This document shows, piece after piece, positions 43,091 to 50,477 of a DNA stretch of 55,975 nt (position 1 is the stretch's first letter; each line of letters starts with the position of its first letter). A model generated the notes under the pieces. That model did no database searches and was not told the origin of the DNA. It saw nothing but the letters and a program-made list of their open reading frames with translations. Source of the DNA: an uncultured candidate division WPS-2 bacterium (GTDB taxonomy: Bacteria; Vulcanimicrobiota; Vulcanimicrobiia; Vulcanimicrobiales; Vulcanimicrobiaceae). Made by a program: the position numbers and the translations under genes. The stretch covers positions 1 through 55,975 of the forward strand of contig CALEYW010000001.1 of assembly GCA_937927945.1 (NCBI GenBank). Reading direction: 5' to 3'.

Positions 43091-43120
43091 CAATATGAGT
43101 CAATATAGGTCAATAGGAGG
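43091..43120. promoter_or_regulatory. Three tandem 10-bp direct repeats (candidate GntR operator)
   Basis: CAATATGAGT, CAATATAGGT and CAATAGGAGG follow each other exactly, all beginning CAATA. Ten-base spacing puts each copy on the same helix face. The block is AT-rich against a GC-rich background and lies between the divergent GntR and DUF202 genes, 37 bases upstream of the GntR start. The sequence ATACAAT at 43087-43093 could be a -10 element for the plus strand. Confidence 0.6.
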
Positions 43121-43133
43121 CATAGCCGATTTC

Positions 43134-43466
43134 GTGATAGATTCGGAACCCGACTACCGCTTCACGCTTGCGAACGAACGCACGTTTTTGGCGTACGTCA
43201 GGACCGCGCTCGCGCTCGACGGCGCAGGGCTCGCGGTGGTGCAGTTCCTGACCAAGGTCGGAAGCCAACGCGGCCGCGAGATCGTGGGCATCCTGCTCGT
43301 CCTCGGCGGCCTCGGGACACTGTTCGCCGGCTTCTTGCGGTGGCGATCGGTGCAGCAGGCGATGCGGCGAGATGGACCGTTGCCGAGCTCGTGGATTCCG
43401 CTGGCGCTCACCGTGATTCTCGGCATCGGTTCCCTCGTTGCCGCGATTTCCTTAGCGCTCCGATGA
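43134..43466 (+). CDS. DUF202 small membrane protein (first of pair)
   Basis: A YidH-like protein of 110 residues from GTG 43134; an ATG at 43095 would start inside the direct repeats and is less likely. Core motif PDYRFTLANERTFLAYVRTA (Asn-Glu-Arg-Thr) then two more hydrophobic helices (EIVGILLVLGGLGTLFAGFL; IPLALTVILGIGSLVAAISL). Function unknown. Its stop overlaps the next gene (ATGA). Confidence 0.8.
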   Translation: MIDSEPDYRFTLANERTFLAYVRTALALDGAGLAVVQFLTKVGSQRGREIVGILLVLGGLGTLFAGFLRWRSVQQAMRRDGPLPSSWIPLALTVILGIGSLVAAISLALR

Positions 43467-43762
43467 ATGCCGCGCCGGCGCCGCCCGGCGCGGCACGAGA
43501 GCGCACGTCCCTCGCGTGGCGGCGGACGGCATTGTCATTCGCGGTCAACGCCATTCTGCTCTTACGCTCGCCGAACGCATGGATGCAGATCGCGGCGCTG
43601 ACGGTCTTAGCATCGGCCGCCGGAATCGCAGCCGTGTCAGCCGCTAGCTTCCGTAATCCGCATACGCACGGATGGTTCGCCAGCCGAAAGCGCGGCGCGC
43701 AGTTTCTTCTATTCCTCGCGGCCGTCGTAGGAATTCTCGATCTGCTGGCTATTACACGCTGA
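43463..43762 (+). CDS. DUF202 small membrane protein (second of pair)
   Basis: A 99-residue protein with the same core as its neighbour, ARERTSLAWRRTALSFAVNA, followed by two hydrophobic helices. Pairs of DUF202 genes of unequal length (YidH/YidG type) are common and probably form a heteromeric complex. Overlaps the first gene by 4 bp. 43763-43788 separates it from the convergent HxlR gene. Confidence 0.8.
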   Translation: MNAAPAPPGAARERTSLAWRRTALSFAVNAILLLRSPNAWMQIAALTVLASAAGIAAVSAASFRNPHTHGWFASRKRGAQFLLFLAAVVGILDLLAITR

Positions 43763-43788
43763 TCGTCGCAACCAGACGCTAGGACGCG

Positions 43789-44457
43789 CTAGTTCGAACG
43801 GGCCGGCGGCATCGGCTCGATGCGGAAGATCTCCGCGAATCGTGTCAGGAGTTCGGGATCACCGGTCACGTGCACGGTCCCGTTCTCGATCGCGCGGGCG
43901 GGGCTCAGCTCGCCGGCCATGAGGGCTCGGATCCCGGGGCCCGCTTCGATCGCGAGATCGGCGCCGGGCAGCGAACCTTCGGCCACCTCGACGCGCCCGC
44001 CGTCGACGCGCGCGTGCAGCACGATCTCGCCCAGGCGCAACTCGTAGCCGGCGCGAAGCCCACGTGCCGCCTCAGGGTGGAACGTCGAGCGCAACGCCGT
44101 GATCAGCGAATCGACCGTGATCGTCTCGTCGGCGCGCGGATCGCCGAGGTTCTTCGCGCCCCAACGGCCGAGCTCGACGACCACCGCTTCGAGCTCCGAG
44201 CCATACTCGGTGAGCTCGTAAACCACAGCGCGGGCTGGTCGCGGCAGCACCCGGCGCCGCGCGACTCCGGCGTTTTCCAGCTCCTTGAGGCGAGCGGTCA
44301 AGACGTTGCTCGGGATCCCGGGAAGCCCGCGGAGTAGATCGGTGAAGCGCTTCGGACCGACGAGCAGATCCCGCACGATGAGAAGGGCCCAGCGCTCGCC
44401 GACCACCTCGAGGGCGCGGGCGAAGCCGCAGTACTGGCCATAGACGCGGGTCTTCAC
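43789..44457 (-). CDS. HxlR-family regulator with SCP2-like C-terminal domain
   Basis: A 222-residue protein. Residues 1-100 are an HxlR winged helix: YGQYCGFARALEVVGERWAL (Cys10, possible redox sensor) and GLPGIPSNVLTARLKELENA. Residues ~115-222 resemble a sterol-carrier-protein-2 domain (DLAIEAGPGIRALMAGELSP; GTVHVTGDPELLTRFAEIFR). This two-domain type usually represses a divergent gene. It is divergent from DoxX, with a dyad in between. Confidence 0.88.
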   Translation of the reverse strand: MKTRVYGQYCGFARALEVVGERWALLIVRDLLVGPKRFTDLLRGLPGIPSNVLTARLKELENAGVARRRVLPRPARAVVYELTEYGSELEAVVVELGRWGAKNLGDPRADETITVDSLITALRSTFHPEAARGLRAGYELRLGEIVLHARVDGGRVEVAEGSLPGADLAIEAGPGIRALMAGELSPARAIENGTVHVTGDPELLTRFAEIFRIEPMPPARSN

Positions 44458-44493
44458 GCTTGTCAGAATACCATAAACTTTCTTCTTCGCATA

Positions 44494-44527
44494 GTACTTG
44501 CATTTGGAAAGTACGCTTTGCTAGAAT
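44494..44527. promoter_or_regulatory. HxlR-type dyad overlapping DoxX promoter
   Basis: GTACTT (44494-44499) and AAGTAC (44509-44514) form a dyad with a nine-base spacer, typical of HxlR sites. TTGCAT (44498-44503), 18 bases, TAGAAT (44522-44527) make a sigma70 promoter toward the DoxX gene. A repressor bound to the dyad would cover the -35 element. Confidence 0.6.
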
Positions 44528-44564
44528 CGACTCACCCTCGGCTCGACCCAAAGGAACGACCGCT

Positions 44565-45011
44565 ATGAAAACCACGGCCACCGTCGCTCGGATCTTGCTC
44601 GGACTGATCTTTTTCGCTGCCGGGCTCAGCGGGTTTCTGCTGATCTCGCACCCGCCGGCTGCGCCGCCGGGTTTGGCTGGTCAGTTTCAAGACGTCTTCT
44701 TCCGGTCGTACTGGGTGCTGTTCGTCAATGGCGTCGAGCTCCTCGCCGGAATCTTGCTGCTGGCGAACCGGTACGTGCCCCTGGCCCTGGCGGTGCTCGC
44801 CGCGGTCATCGCCAACATCATCGTCTTCCACCTCACGATGGCGCAGATGGGACTGCCGGTGGCGGCGATCGTCGCTGCGCTGTGGGCCATCGTCGCGAGG
44901 CAGTATCGCTCGAGCTTTGCTCCGCTGTTCGTACAGAAGCCCACGCCCCAGGCCGATCGGGCTGCTCATTCCACCCATGAAACCCAAACCGCGACACCTG
45001 CTCGCGGGTGA
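44565..45011 (+). CDS. DoxX-family membrane protein
   Basis: A 148-residue protein with four predicted transmembrane helices (VARILLGLIFFAAGLSGFLL; VNGVELLAGILLLANRYVPL; AVLAAVIANIIVFHLTM; LPVAAIVAALWAIVA). The GLIFFAAGLSGFL opening is typical for DoxX. Related proteins take part in oxidative-stress or thiol metabolism. It overlaps the upstream leader of the VOC gene that follows and is probably controlled by HxlR. Confidence 0.85.
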   Translation: MKTTATVARILLGLIFFAAGLSGFLLISHPPAAPPGLAGQFQDVFFRSYWVLFVNGVELLAGILLLANRYVPLALAVLAAVIANIIVFHLTMAQMGLPVAAIVAALWAIVARQYRSSFAPLFVQKPTPQADRAAHSTHETQTATPARG

Positions 45012-45028
45012 TTACCGGAGGAACGACC

Positions 45029-45439
45029 ATGGCGACACAATTGGTACCCTACATCTTCCTGTACGGGCGTTGCGAAGAAGCGCTCGAGTTTTACAAGAGC
45101 GTCTTCGGCGGGAGCTACGAGCTGATGCGCGTCGCAGACACTCCGGTCGCAAGCGACATGCCGCCCGACTCGGGAAACCGCGTGATGCACGCGTCGTTCA
45201 CCTCGGACGACGCCAAGTTCATGGCGTCCGACGGCCGCGACGTCAAGCCCGTCGATCCCGACGCCGGCAACATCTCGCTCTCACTCTCATTCGACGACGG
45301 AACGCGCGGTGAGCGCATCTTCAACGCGCTCGCGGCTGGTGGCAAGGTCGCGATGCCGATCGACACGGCGTTCTGGGGCGGCCGGTTCGGCATGGTCATC
45401 GACAAGTTCGGTACCGAGTGGATGGTGGTGGTGCCGTAA
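45029..45439 (+). CDS. VOC-family protein, PhnB-like
   Basis: A 136-residue protein; ATG 45029 follows GGAGG. It has the PhnB/3-demethylubiquinone methyltransferase-like pattern: VPYIFLYGRCEEALEFYKSV-FGG at the start, HASFTSDDAKFMASD in the middle and WGGRFGMVIDKFGTEWMVVV at the end. Probably a metal-binding paired-beta-alpha-beta protein. Its TAA overlaps the next ATG. Confidence 0.87.
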   Translation: MATQLVPYIFLYGRCEEALEFYKSVFGGSYELMRVADTPVASDMPPDSGNRVMHASFTSDDAKFMASDGRDVKPVDPDAGNISLSLSFDDGTRGERIFNALAAGGKVAMPIDTAFWGGRFGMVIDKFGTEWMVVVP

Positions 45440-45870
45440 TGGGAAAGATCACGCCGTTTTTGTGGTTCGACGGCAAAGCCGAAGAGGCAGCGAACTTCTA
45501 CGTTTCAATTTTCGATAACGCGAAGATCTTGAACGTCAGCCGATACGCGGAGGACTCGCCGGGGCCTGAGGGGACGGCGCTGAACGGCGGTCCGCACTAG
45601 ACGTTCACGCCGGCCGTTTCGTTCCTCATCGACTGCAAAACGCAAGCGGAGGTCGACCGCTTCTGGGAGTGCCTTTCCGAAGGCGGCCAACCCGGCCGGT
45701 GCGGCCGGCTCCAAGACAAGTACGGCGTATCGTGGGAAGTCGTGCCGTCGGTGTTGCCCGAGCTGCTGAAGGATGACGACGACGAGAAGTCGGACGCGGT
45801 CATGCAGGCGATGCTCAAGATGGCGAAGCTCGACATCGAGACGCTGCGGGGCGCGTACGACCGGTCGTAA
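45439..45870 (+). pseudogene. PhnB-like VOC gene with in-frame amber and short deletion
   Basis: From ATG 45439 it reads MGKITPFLWFDGKAEEAANF-YVSIFDNAKILNVSRYAED and GGPH, then TAG at 45598-45600. It continues in the same frame as TFTPAVSFLIDCKTQAEVDR to LDIETLRGAYDRS and TAA at 45868. Relatives have Phe or Tyr at the amber position, and about 14 further residues (around VMTVSF-like) just before TALNGGPH, which are missing here. Everything after the amber is intact, so the lesion may be recent, a sequencing error, or read through. Confidence 0.75.
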
Positions 45871-45913
45871 CGCAACGGTCGCCTAAGATCCCCTCCGCCG
45901 AAAGACACGAAAA

Positions 45914-45940
45914 GGCCCCGTGGCCCCGGGGCTTTCTCTT
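45914..45940. terminator. Bidirectional intrinsic terminator
   Basis: GGCCCCG (45914-45920) pairs with CGGGGCT (45927-45933); TTTCTCTT follows on the plus strand and CCTTTT on the minus strand. It lies between the convergent VOC and LysR units and can serve both. Confidence 0.65.
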
Positions 45941-45953
45941 CGTCCGCACCGAC

Positions 45954-46871
45954 TCACGCCAACCGAGCGGAGCCCTGCCCTCCTGCGCGGTCGCGTCGGA
46001 GCCGGGCGATCGTGTGATCGCGGAATGCCGCAACGAGCGGTGTGGCGTAGCGTTCCGTTCGCCACGCGAGGCCGACCGTTCGCGCGCATCGGGGTATCCG
46101 AATCCGCAACGCAACGGCGACGCTGGGCACGGTTTCGACGCTCTTCGGGACGAGGCTGACGCCGAAGCCGGCGCCGACCAAGCCGACCAGCGTCGCAACT
46201 TCGTCGCCCTCAAAGACGACGCGAGGTGCGAACCCGGCCTCGCCGGCGAATCGATCGAGGTAATGCCGCAGCCCGTATCCTGGCTTTAAGGCGACCATCG
46301 GATCGTTTGCGAGGTCGGCCAATGCGATCTCGCCCGCATCGCGCAAGCGATGATCCGGCGGCACGATCGCCACGAGATCTTCTTCCCACAGCGGCTCCCA
46401 ACTCAGCTCCGTGTCGAGAAAGCGGGGCGAGGTGAGGCACAGATCGATGTCGCCGGAACGGACGTGCTCGCGAAGCACCGGCGCCGCGCCTTGGAAAAGG
46501 CGAAACTCCGCTGCCGGCTGCTGCGCGCGAAACTCCTGGATCAAGCGTGGCACGACCGTCATCCCGAACGTCGCGAGGAATCCCAGCGCCACGGTCGCTT
46601 CAGCCCGGCCTGCCAGCTGCGCAAGCTCGCGATCGGCGTTCTCGAGTTCCAACAAGGCGTGCTCCACGCGCTCCAAGAGGACGCGCCCGTACGGATTCAG
46701 ACGTACGCTCCGGCCGATTCGGTCGAAGAGCCGCACCTTGTAGCGCTGCTCGAGTCGCGCGACGGTCCGCGTCAAAGTCGACTGAGACACGCCAAGCTCA
46801 TCAGCCGCGTGCCCCAAGTGCTCGCTCCGCGCCGCGGCTCGGAAGTGCTCGAGGTCGTGCCAGTCCATCAT
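45954..46871 (-). CDS. LysR-family regulator of the aromatic island
   Basis: About 305 residues from ATG 46871 (further starts lie at 46868 and 46892). HTH: LEHFRAAARSEHLGHAADEL and GVSQSTLTRTVARLEQRYKV. The effector domain starts VALGFLATFGMTVVPRLIQE. Related to CatM/GltC-type regulators. Divergent from RidA/RraA genes at 46962, so it likely activates them in response to a ring-cleavage intermediate. Confidence 0.9.
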   Translation of the reverse strand: MMDWHDLEHFRAAARSEHLGHAADELGVSQSTLTRTVARLEQRYKVRLFDRIGRSVRLNPYGRVLLERVEHALLELENADRELAQLAGRAEATVALGFLATFGMTVVPRLIQEFRAQQPAAEFRLFQGAAPVLREHVRSGDIDLCLTSPRFLDTELSWEPLWEEDLVAIVPPDHRLRDAGEIALADLANDPMVALKPGYGLRHYLDRFAGEAGFAPRVVFEGDEVATLVGLVGAGFGVSLVPKSVETVPSVAVALRIRIPRCARTVGLAWRTERYATPLVAAFRDHTIARLRRDRAGGQGSARLA

Positions 46872-46961
46872 CCAATGCGTGCAGCGCATCAATAATTGCG
46901 CCGGACGCTTTGACGTTCATCGGTTCGGACGGGTACCCTCCAAAACAGAGGAGATTGAACC

Positions 46962-47363
46962 ATGGCGCGCCGCAGCATCGACGTCGAACACCTGAGCCAC
47001 GGGCCGAACCCGATACCGGCCGCCTGCCGGGTCGGCAACGTCATCATGACGGGAGGCATCGCTGGGGGCGACCCCGCGAGCGGCGTCGTCCCCGACGACG
47101 CGCAGCTGCAGGTCGCGCATGCGTTCGCGAATCTGCGCCGCATTCTCGCGGCCGCGGGCGCGAGTCCGGACGACGTCGTCAAGCTCGCGATCGCCGTTCG
47201 CACGTTCGACGTGCGGGCGGCGATCAACGAAGAATGGCTCTTCATGTTTCCCGACGCAGCGTCCCGGCCCGCTCGTCACGTGACGCGCTACGATCACTTC
47301 GGCGGCAACATCGTGCTGCAAGTGGAAGCGTTCGCCGTGACGGAAGGGCGCGACCGGCCGTGA
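46962..47363 (+). CDS. RidA (YjgF/Rid) family protein
   Basis: A 133-residue protein with GAGGAG upstream and an upstream TTGACG (46910-46915). Family segments: HGPNPIPAACRVGNVIMTGG, HAFANLRRILAAAGASPDDV and a C-terminal QVEAFAV. The catalytic Arg usual in imine deaminases is not where I expect it (PARHVTRYDH instead of an RxxR around 105), so it may belong to a non-deaminating subgroup. It is coupled to the RraA genes by a 4-bp overlap (GTGA). Confidence 0.85.
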   Translation: MARRSIDVEHLSHGPNPIPAACRVGNVIMTGGIAGGDPASGVVPDDAQLQVAHAFANLRRILAAAGASPDDVVKLAIAVRTFDVRAAINEEWLFMFPDAASRPARHVTRYDHFGGNIVLQVEAFAVTEGRDRP

Positions 47364-48052
47364 CGGTGGAACGCGTCTCCTTCGAGGTCGACTGGGCGCT
47401 CGTCGAGCGCCTCGCGCGGCTCGATGCGTGCTCGCTCTCCGACGCGCTCGATGCGCTCGGGATGCAGGGCACGGTATCCGGGATTCCGCAACGCTCCGGC
47501 CGCGGACGCATCACGGGCCGCTGCTTGACCGTGAAGCTCGTCGCGGCAGCGGAAGCGCCAAAGCCGCAGGGGCCGCCCCGTCATCTCGGCTCGGCCGCAG
47601 TGGAGGCGGCCGGCCCCGGAACGATCATCGTGATCGAGCAGCGCACCGGGATCGACGCCGGCTCGTGGGGAGGGATTCTCTCGCTCGCAGCCACGATCCG
47701 CAACATCGAGGGCGTGATCGCGGACGGCCCGGTGCGCGACATCGACGAAGCGCGCCTGTACGACCTTCCGATCTTTGCGCGGGCGCTGACCGCGTTCACC
47801 GCGCGAGGTCGCGTCGCGGAGGCCGCGACCAACGTCAGCGTGCGGATCGGCGACGTCACCGTGGAAGCGGGCGACTATGCCCTCGCCGACAACAGCGGCA
47901 TCGTCTTCGTCCCATCGGCCGCGATCGAACGCGTCCTCGCGACGGCTGAGCGCATCGCGGCGCGCGAGGCCGCGATGGCGCGGGCGTTGCGAAGCGGACA
48001 GCAGGTGAGCGCGGTGATGGGTGCACGGTACGAAACGATGCTCTCCGAATGA
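47360..48052 (+). CDS. RraA/LigK-type aldolase-decarboxylase (first copy)
   Basis: A 230-residue protein from GTG 47360, overlapping the RidA stop. It has the RraA-fold signature GVIADGPVRDIDEARLYDLP-IFAR (Gly-x-x-Arg-Asp substrate and metal site) and DACSLSDALDALGMQGTVSG. The same family contains 4-carboxy-4-hydroxy-2-oxoadipate (CHA) aldolase, the last enzyme of protocatechuate/gallate 4,5-cleavage, and oxaloacetate decarboxylases. The gene neighbourhood favours CHA aldolase. Confidence 0.85.
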   Translation: MTVERVSFEVDWALVERLARLDACSLSDALDALGMQGTVSGIPQRSGRGRITGRCLTVKLVAAAEAPKPQGPPRHLGSAAVEAAGPGTIIVIEQRTGIDAGSWGGILSLAATIRNIEGVIADGPVRDIDEARLYDLPIFARALTAFTARGRVAEAATNVSVRIGDVTVEAGDYALADNSGIVFVPSAAIERVLATAERIAAREAAMARALRSGQQVSAVMGARYETMLSE

Positions 48053-48720
48053 GCACCGATGAGCACGTCGGCGATCCCGCCGTCACCCGCGCCGCCCGGC
48101 TCGACACGGCGACGATCAGCGACGCGCTCGATCGGCACGGCATCGACGGCCAGTGCCGAGGGATCATGCCGATCGACGCGCGGTTCCGTTTCGCCGGCCG
48201 CGCGTATACGCTGCGCTACACAGTCGCCGCGAACCCGCCCGGGACCGTCGGGGACTACCTCGACGACGTCCCGCCCGGCACGGTCCTCGTGCTGGACAAT
48301 GCAGGCCGCACCGACGGCACGGTGTGGGGAGACATCTTGACCGAACTGGCGCATCGGCGGTCGATCGCGGCGACGGTCATCGACGGTATCTGTCGCGACA
48401 TCTCGCTCTGCGTGGAGCTCGGGTATCCCGTATTCAGCGCCGGACACTGGATGCGCACGGGAAAAGATCGCGTCCAACTCGAGGCGACGAACGTCTCCGT
48501 CACGATCGGGGGCGTTCGGGTCGAGCCCGGCGATCTGTTGCGCGGCGACGCGGACGGCGTCGTACGCATCCCTCATCACGCGGAGGAGGCCGTGCTCGCG
48601 ACGGCCGAGTCGATCGCCGAAGTCGAGGATCGCATCCGTGCCGCCGTTCGCGACGGCGCCCGGCTCGACGAAGCGCGCCGGCGCTTCGCCTACCATACTC
48701 TTCAGGCCCGGGAAGACTGA
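48049..48720 (+). CDS. RraA/LigK-type aldolase-decarboxylase (second copy)
   Basis: A 223-residue paralogue of the preceding gene, overlapping it by 4 bp. Motifs: TATISDALDRHGIDGQCRGI, AATVIDGICRDISLCVELGY (Gly-x-x-Arg-Asp) and a C-terminal VRIPHHAEEAV. Sequence identity between the two copies is modest. They may form a heteromer or act on successive steps, for example aldol cleavage and oxaloacetate decarboxylation. Confidence 0.85.
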   Translation: MSTDEHVGDPAVTRAARLDTATISDALDRHGIDGQCRGIMPIDARFRFAGRAYTLRYTVAANPPGTVGDYLDDVPPGTVLVLDNAGRTDGTVWGDILTELAHRRSIAATVIDGICRDISLCVELGYPVFSAGHWMRTGKDRVQLEATNVSVTIGGVRVEPGDLLRGDADGVVRIPHHAEEAVLATAESIAEVEDRIRAAVRDGARLDEARRRFAYHTLQARED

Positions 48721-48726
48721 TACGTT

Positions 48727-49311
48727 TTACTTCGCGCGCTCGACGTGAGATCCGTCGTGCAGGCGCAGGGCACCCTTGGGTCCGACGTAACTGCCCGCCT
48801 CGCGCTCCATCGACGACAGCAGCCGGCGCAACAGCGCGGTAAGGCCCGCTCGATCATCTTTGGAGAGCGCGTAGACGGCGTCGAACGGAAACTCTTCCGA
48901 GAAGAGGATCTCGTCATCGACGATTTTGCGCCCACGCGCAGTCAAGCCGATCTTCACGCCTCTCCCGTCCGTCTCATCGGGATGCCGTTCGACCAGGCGC
49001 AGCGATGCCAGTCGATCGATCCGCTTCGTCACCGCGCCCGACGTCACGGAAAGTTCTTGGATCAGCTCCGCCGGGTTGAGCCGGTGCGGTGCGCGGCGGA
49101 GCGCGAGCAGAACATATACGTCGCTCGGGATCAGACCGTGCCGGCGCGCAACGTGGGCGAGCGCGTCCTCGTAGAAGCGCGCCAAGTGCTGGATCCGTCC
49201 GAACACGTGCAGCGAGTTGGTGGAGAACGCCGGCACCGCGGCCTCCCATGCCGCGGCCAAGCGATCGACTGAATCCCGCTCGCCGTTCGCGCTTCGCTTC
49301 TCGCGCCTCAT
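48727..49311 (-). CDS. MarR-family regulator
   Basis: A 194-residue regulator with winged-helix region GLIPSDVYVLLALRRAPHRL; NPAELIQELSVTSGAVTKRI-DRLASLRLVERHPDETDGRG; and KIGLTARGRKIVDDE. The DxRG wing is intact. Divergent from the dioxygenase operon, 60 bp away. It is a plausible repressor relieved by an aromatic acid, as for many MarR proteins. Confidence 0.9.
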   Translation of the reverse strand: MRREKRSANGERDSVDRLAAAWEAAVPAFSTNSLHVFGRIQHLARFYEDALAHVARRHGLIPSDVYVLLALRRAPHRLNPAELIQELSVTSGAVTKRIDRLASLRLVERHPDETDGRGVKIGLTARGRKIVDDEILFSEEFPFDAVYALSKDDRAGLTALLRRLLSSMEREAGSYVGPKGALRLHDGSHVERAK

Positions 49312-49374
49312 ACGCCGGCGTTTCGACGGGCGCCGAGGACGAGACTGCCGATACGATCATTTTCGCGAAAGCAA

Positions 49375-49403
49375 TTGACACCAGTGTCCGACCGCAGTAT
49401 CGT
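49375..49403 (+). promoter_or_regulatory. Promoter with dyad, LigJ-LigB-Rieske operon
   Basis: TTGACA (49375-49380), 17 bases, TATCGT (49398-49403). The dyad GACAC-CA-GTGTC (49377-49388) covers the end of the -35 and the spacer, a natural MarR repressor position. Confidence 0.55.
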
Positions 49404-49452
49404 GGCAAGACGGATATATCTTCCTCAGGAAGCCACTTCGGAGGACCGTGCC

Positions 49453-50475
49453 ATCGTCATCGATGCACACGCCCACCTCGTGACGCCGGATTCCCTGTAC
49501 GCGAACGGGATGGTTTCCCTCGCGGCCCAGGGCGGCCATGGGCGCATCCCGGTCAAAGCTTCGGACGACGACGTCCAAGCATGCGCGCGCCGCAATCTCG
49601 CGGTGATGGACTCTGTCGGTACCGACGTCCAGCTGCTCTCGCCGCGGCCGTTCACGCTGCTGCACTCGCGCGGGCCGCGAACGTTCGTCGAAGCGTGGGT
49701 CGCCGCCAACAACGACGTGATCGCGAGAACGGTGCGTCTCGCTCCGTCGCGCTTCGCCGGCGTCGCGGCGCTGCCGCAGATGCCGGGGCAGCCGGTCTCG
49801 ATCGCCTTCGAGGAGCTGGAGCGATGCGTCGCCCTCGGCTTCGTCGGCGTCCTCGTCAACCCGGACCCGAGCGAGGGGACCGGCTCTCCGCCGCGCCTCG
49901 ATGACGAATACTGGTACCCGCTCTACGAAAAGCTCGTGCAGTACGACCTGCCGGCGCTCGTTCACGGCGCCGGCTGCTACAACGGGCGCGAGTATTATTA
50001 CGAGCACTTCGCGAGCGAGGAGACGCTCGCGGTCACGGCGCTCGCTCGATCGACCGTCTTCCGCGATTTCCCGGCGCTGAAGATCATGATCGCCCACGCC
50101 GGCGGATCCGTCCCATTTCAGATCGGACGCTGGCGCGCGCAGTTCTCCGGGTTGAAAGAGCTGGGCAAAGCCGACGACGCGGAGTCGTTCGACGCCCGGG
50201 TGCGACGGTTGTGGTACGACACGTGCATCTACACGCCGAGCGCGCTGGAGATGCTCTTCAGGGAGATCGGCTGGGACCGCTGTCTGTTCGGCACGGAGAA
50301 GCCCGGCAGCGGCTCGGCGACCGACCCGAAGACGGGACGTGACTACGACGACATCCGTCCGGTGATCGACGGTCTCAGCTGTCTCGACGCGCAAAAGCGC
50401 CACGCCATCTTCGAAGGCAACGCCCGCGCGCTCTTCACCCGCCTCGCGCTGCCGGTCGCGGCCGGAGTGGCGTAG
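49453..50475 (+). CDS. LigJ-like amidohydrolase (4-oxalomesaconate hydratase-type)
   Basis: About 340 residues. The true N terminus is unclear. The family begins M-x-I-D-x-H-x-H; here IVIDAHAHL is encoded from ATC at 49453, with GGAGG at 49440-49444 eight bases before it, but no ATG/GTG. A GTG at 49402 would lie in the -10 element. Amidohydrolase-2 motifs are DAHAHL, ALVHGAG, IAHAGGSVPFQIGRW and FGTEKPGSGSATDPKTGRDY-DDIRP, the last close to LigJ. The enzyme would hydrate 4-oxalomesaconate to CHA. ACMSD-type decarboxylase is an alternative. Confidence 0.82.
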   Translation: MVIDAHAHLVTPDSLYANGMVSLAAQGGHGRIPVKASDDDVQACARRNLAVMDSVGTDVQLLSPRPFTLLHSRGPRTFVEAWVAANNDVIARTVRLAPSRFAGVAALPQMPGQPVSIAFEELERCVALGFVGVLVNPDPSEGTGSPPRLDDEYWYPLYEKLVQYDLPALVHGAGCYNGREYYYEHFASEETLAVTALARSTVFRDFPALKIMIAHAGGSVPFQIGRWRAQFSGLKELGKADDAESFDARVRRLWYDTCIYTPSALEMLFREIGWDRCLFGTEKPGSGSATDPKTGRDYDDIRPVIDGLSCLDAQKRHAIFEGNARALFTRLALPVAAGVA

Positions 50476-50477
50476 CC

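Noticed and set aside
46547..47359. Long upstream extension of the first RraA-type gene
   Set aside because: It crosses the LysR gene and RidA in other frames; the GTG at 47360 overlapping the RidA stop is the natural start.
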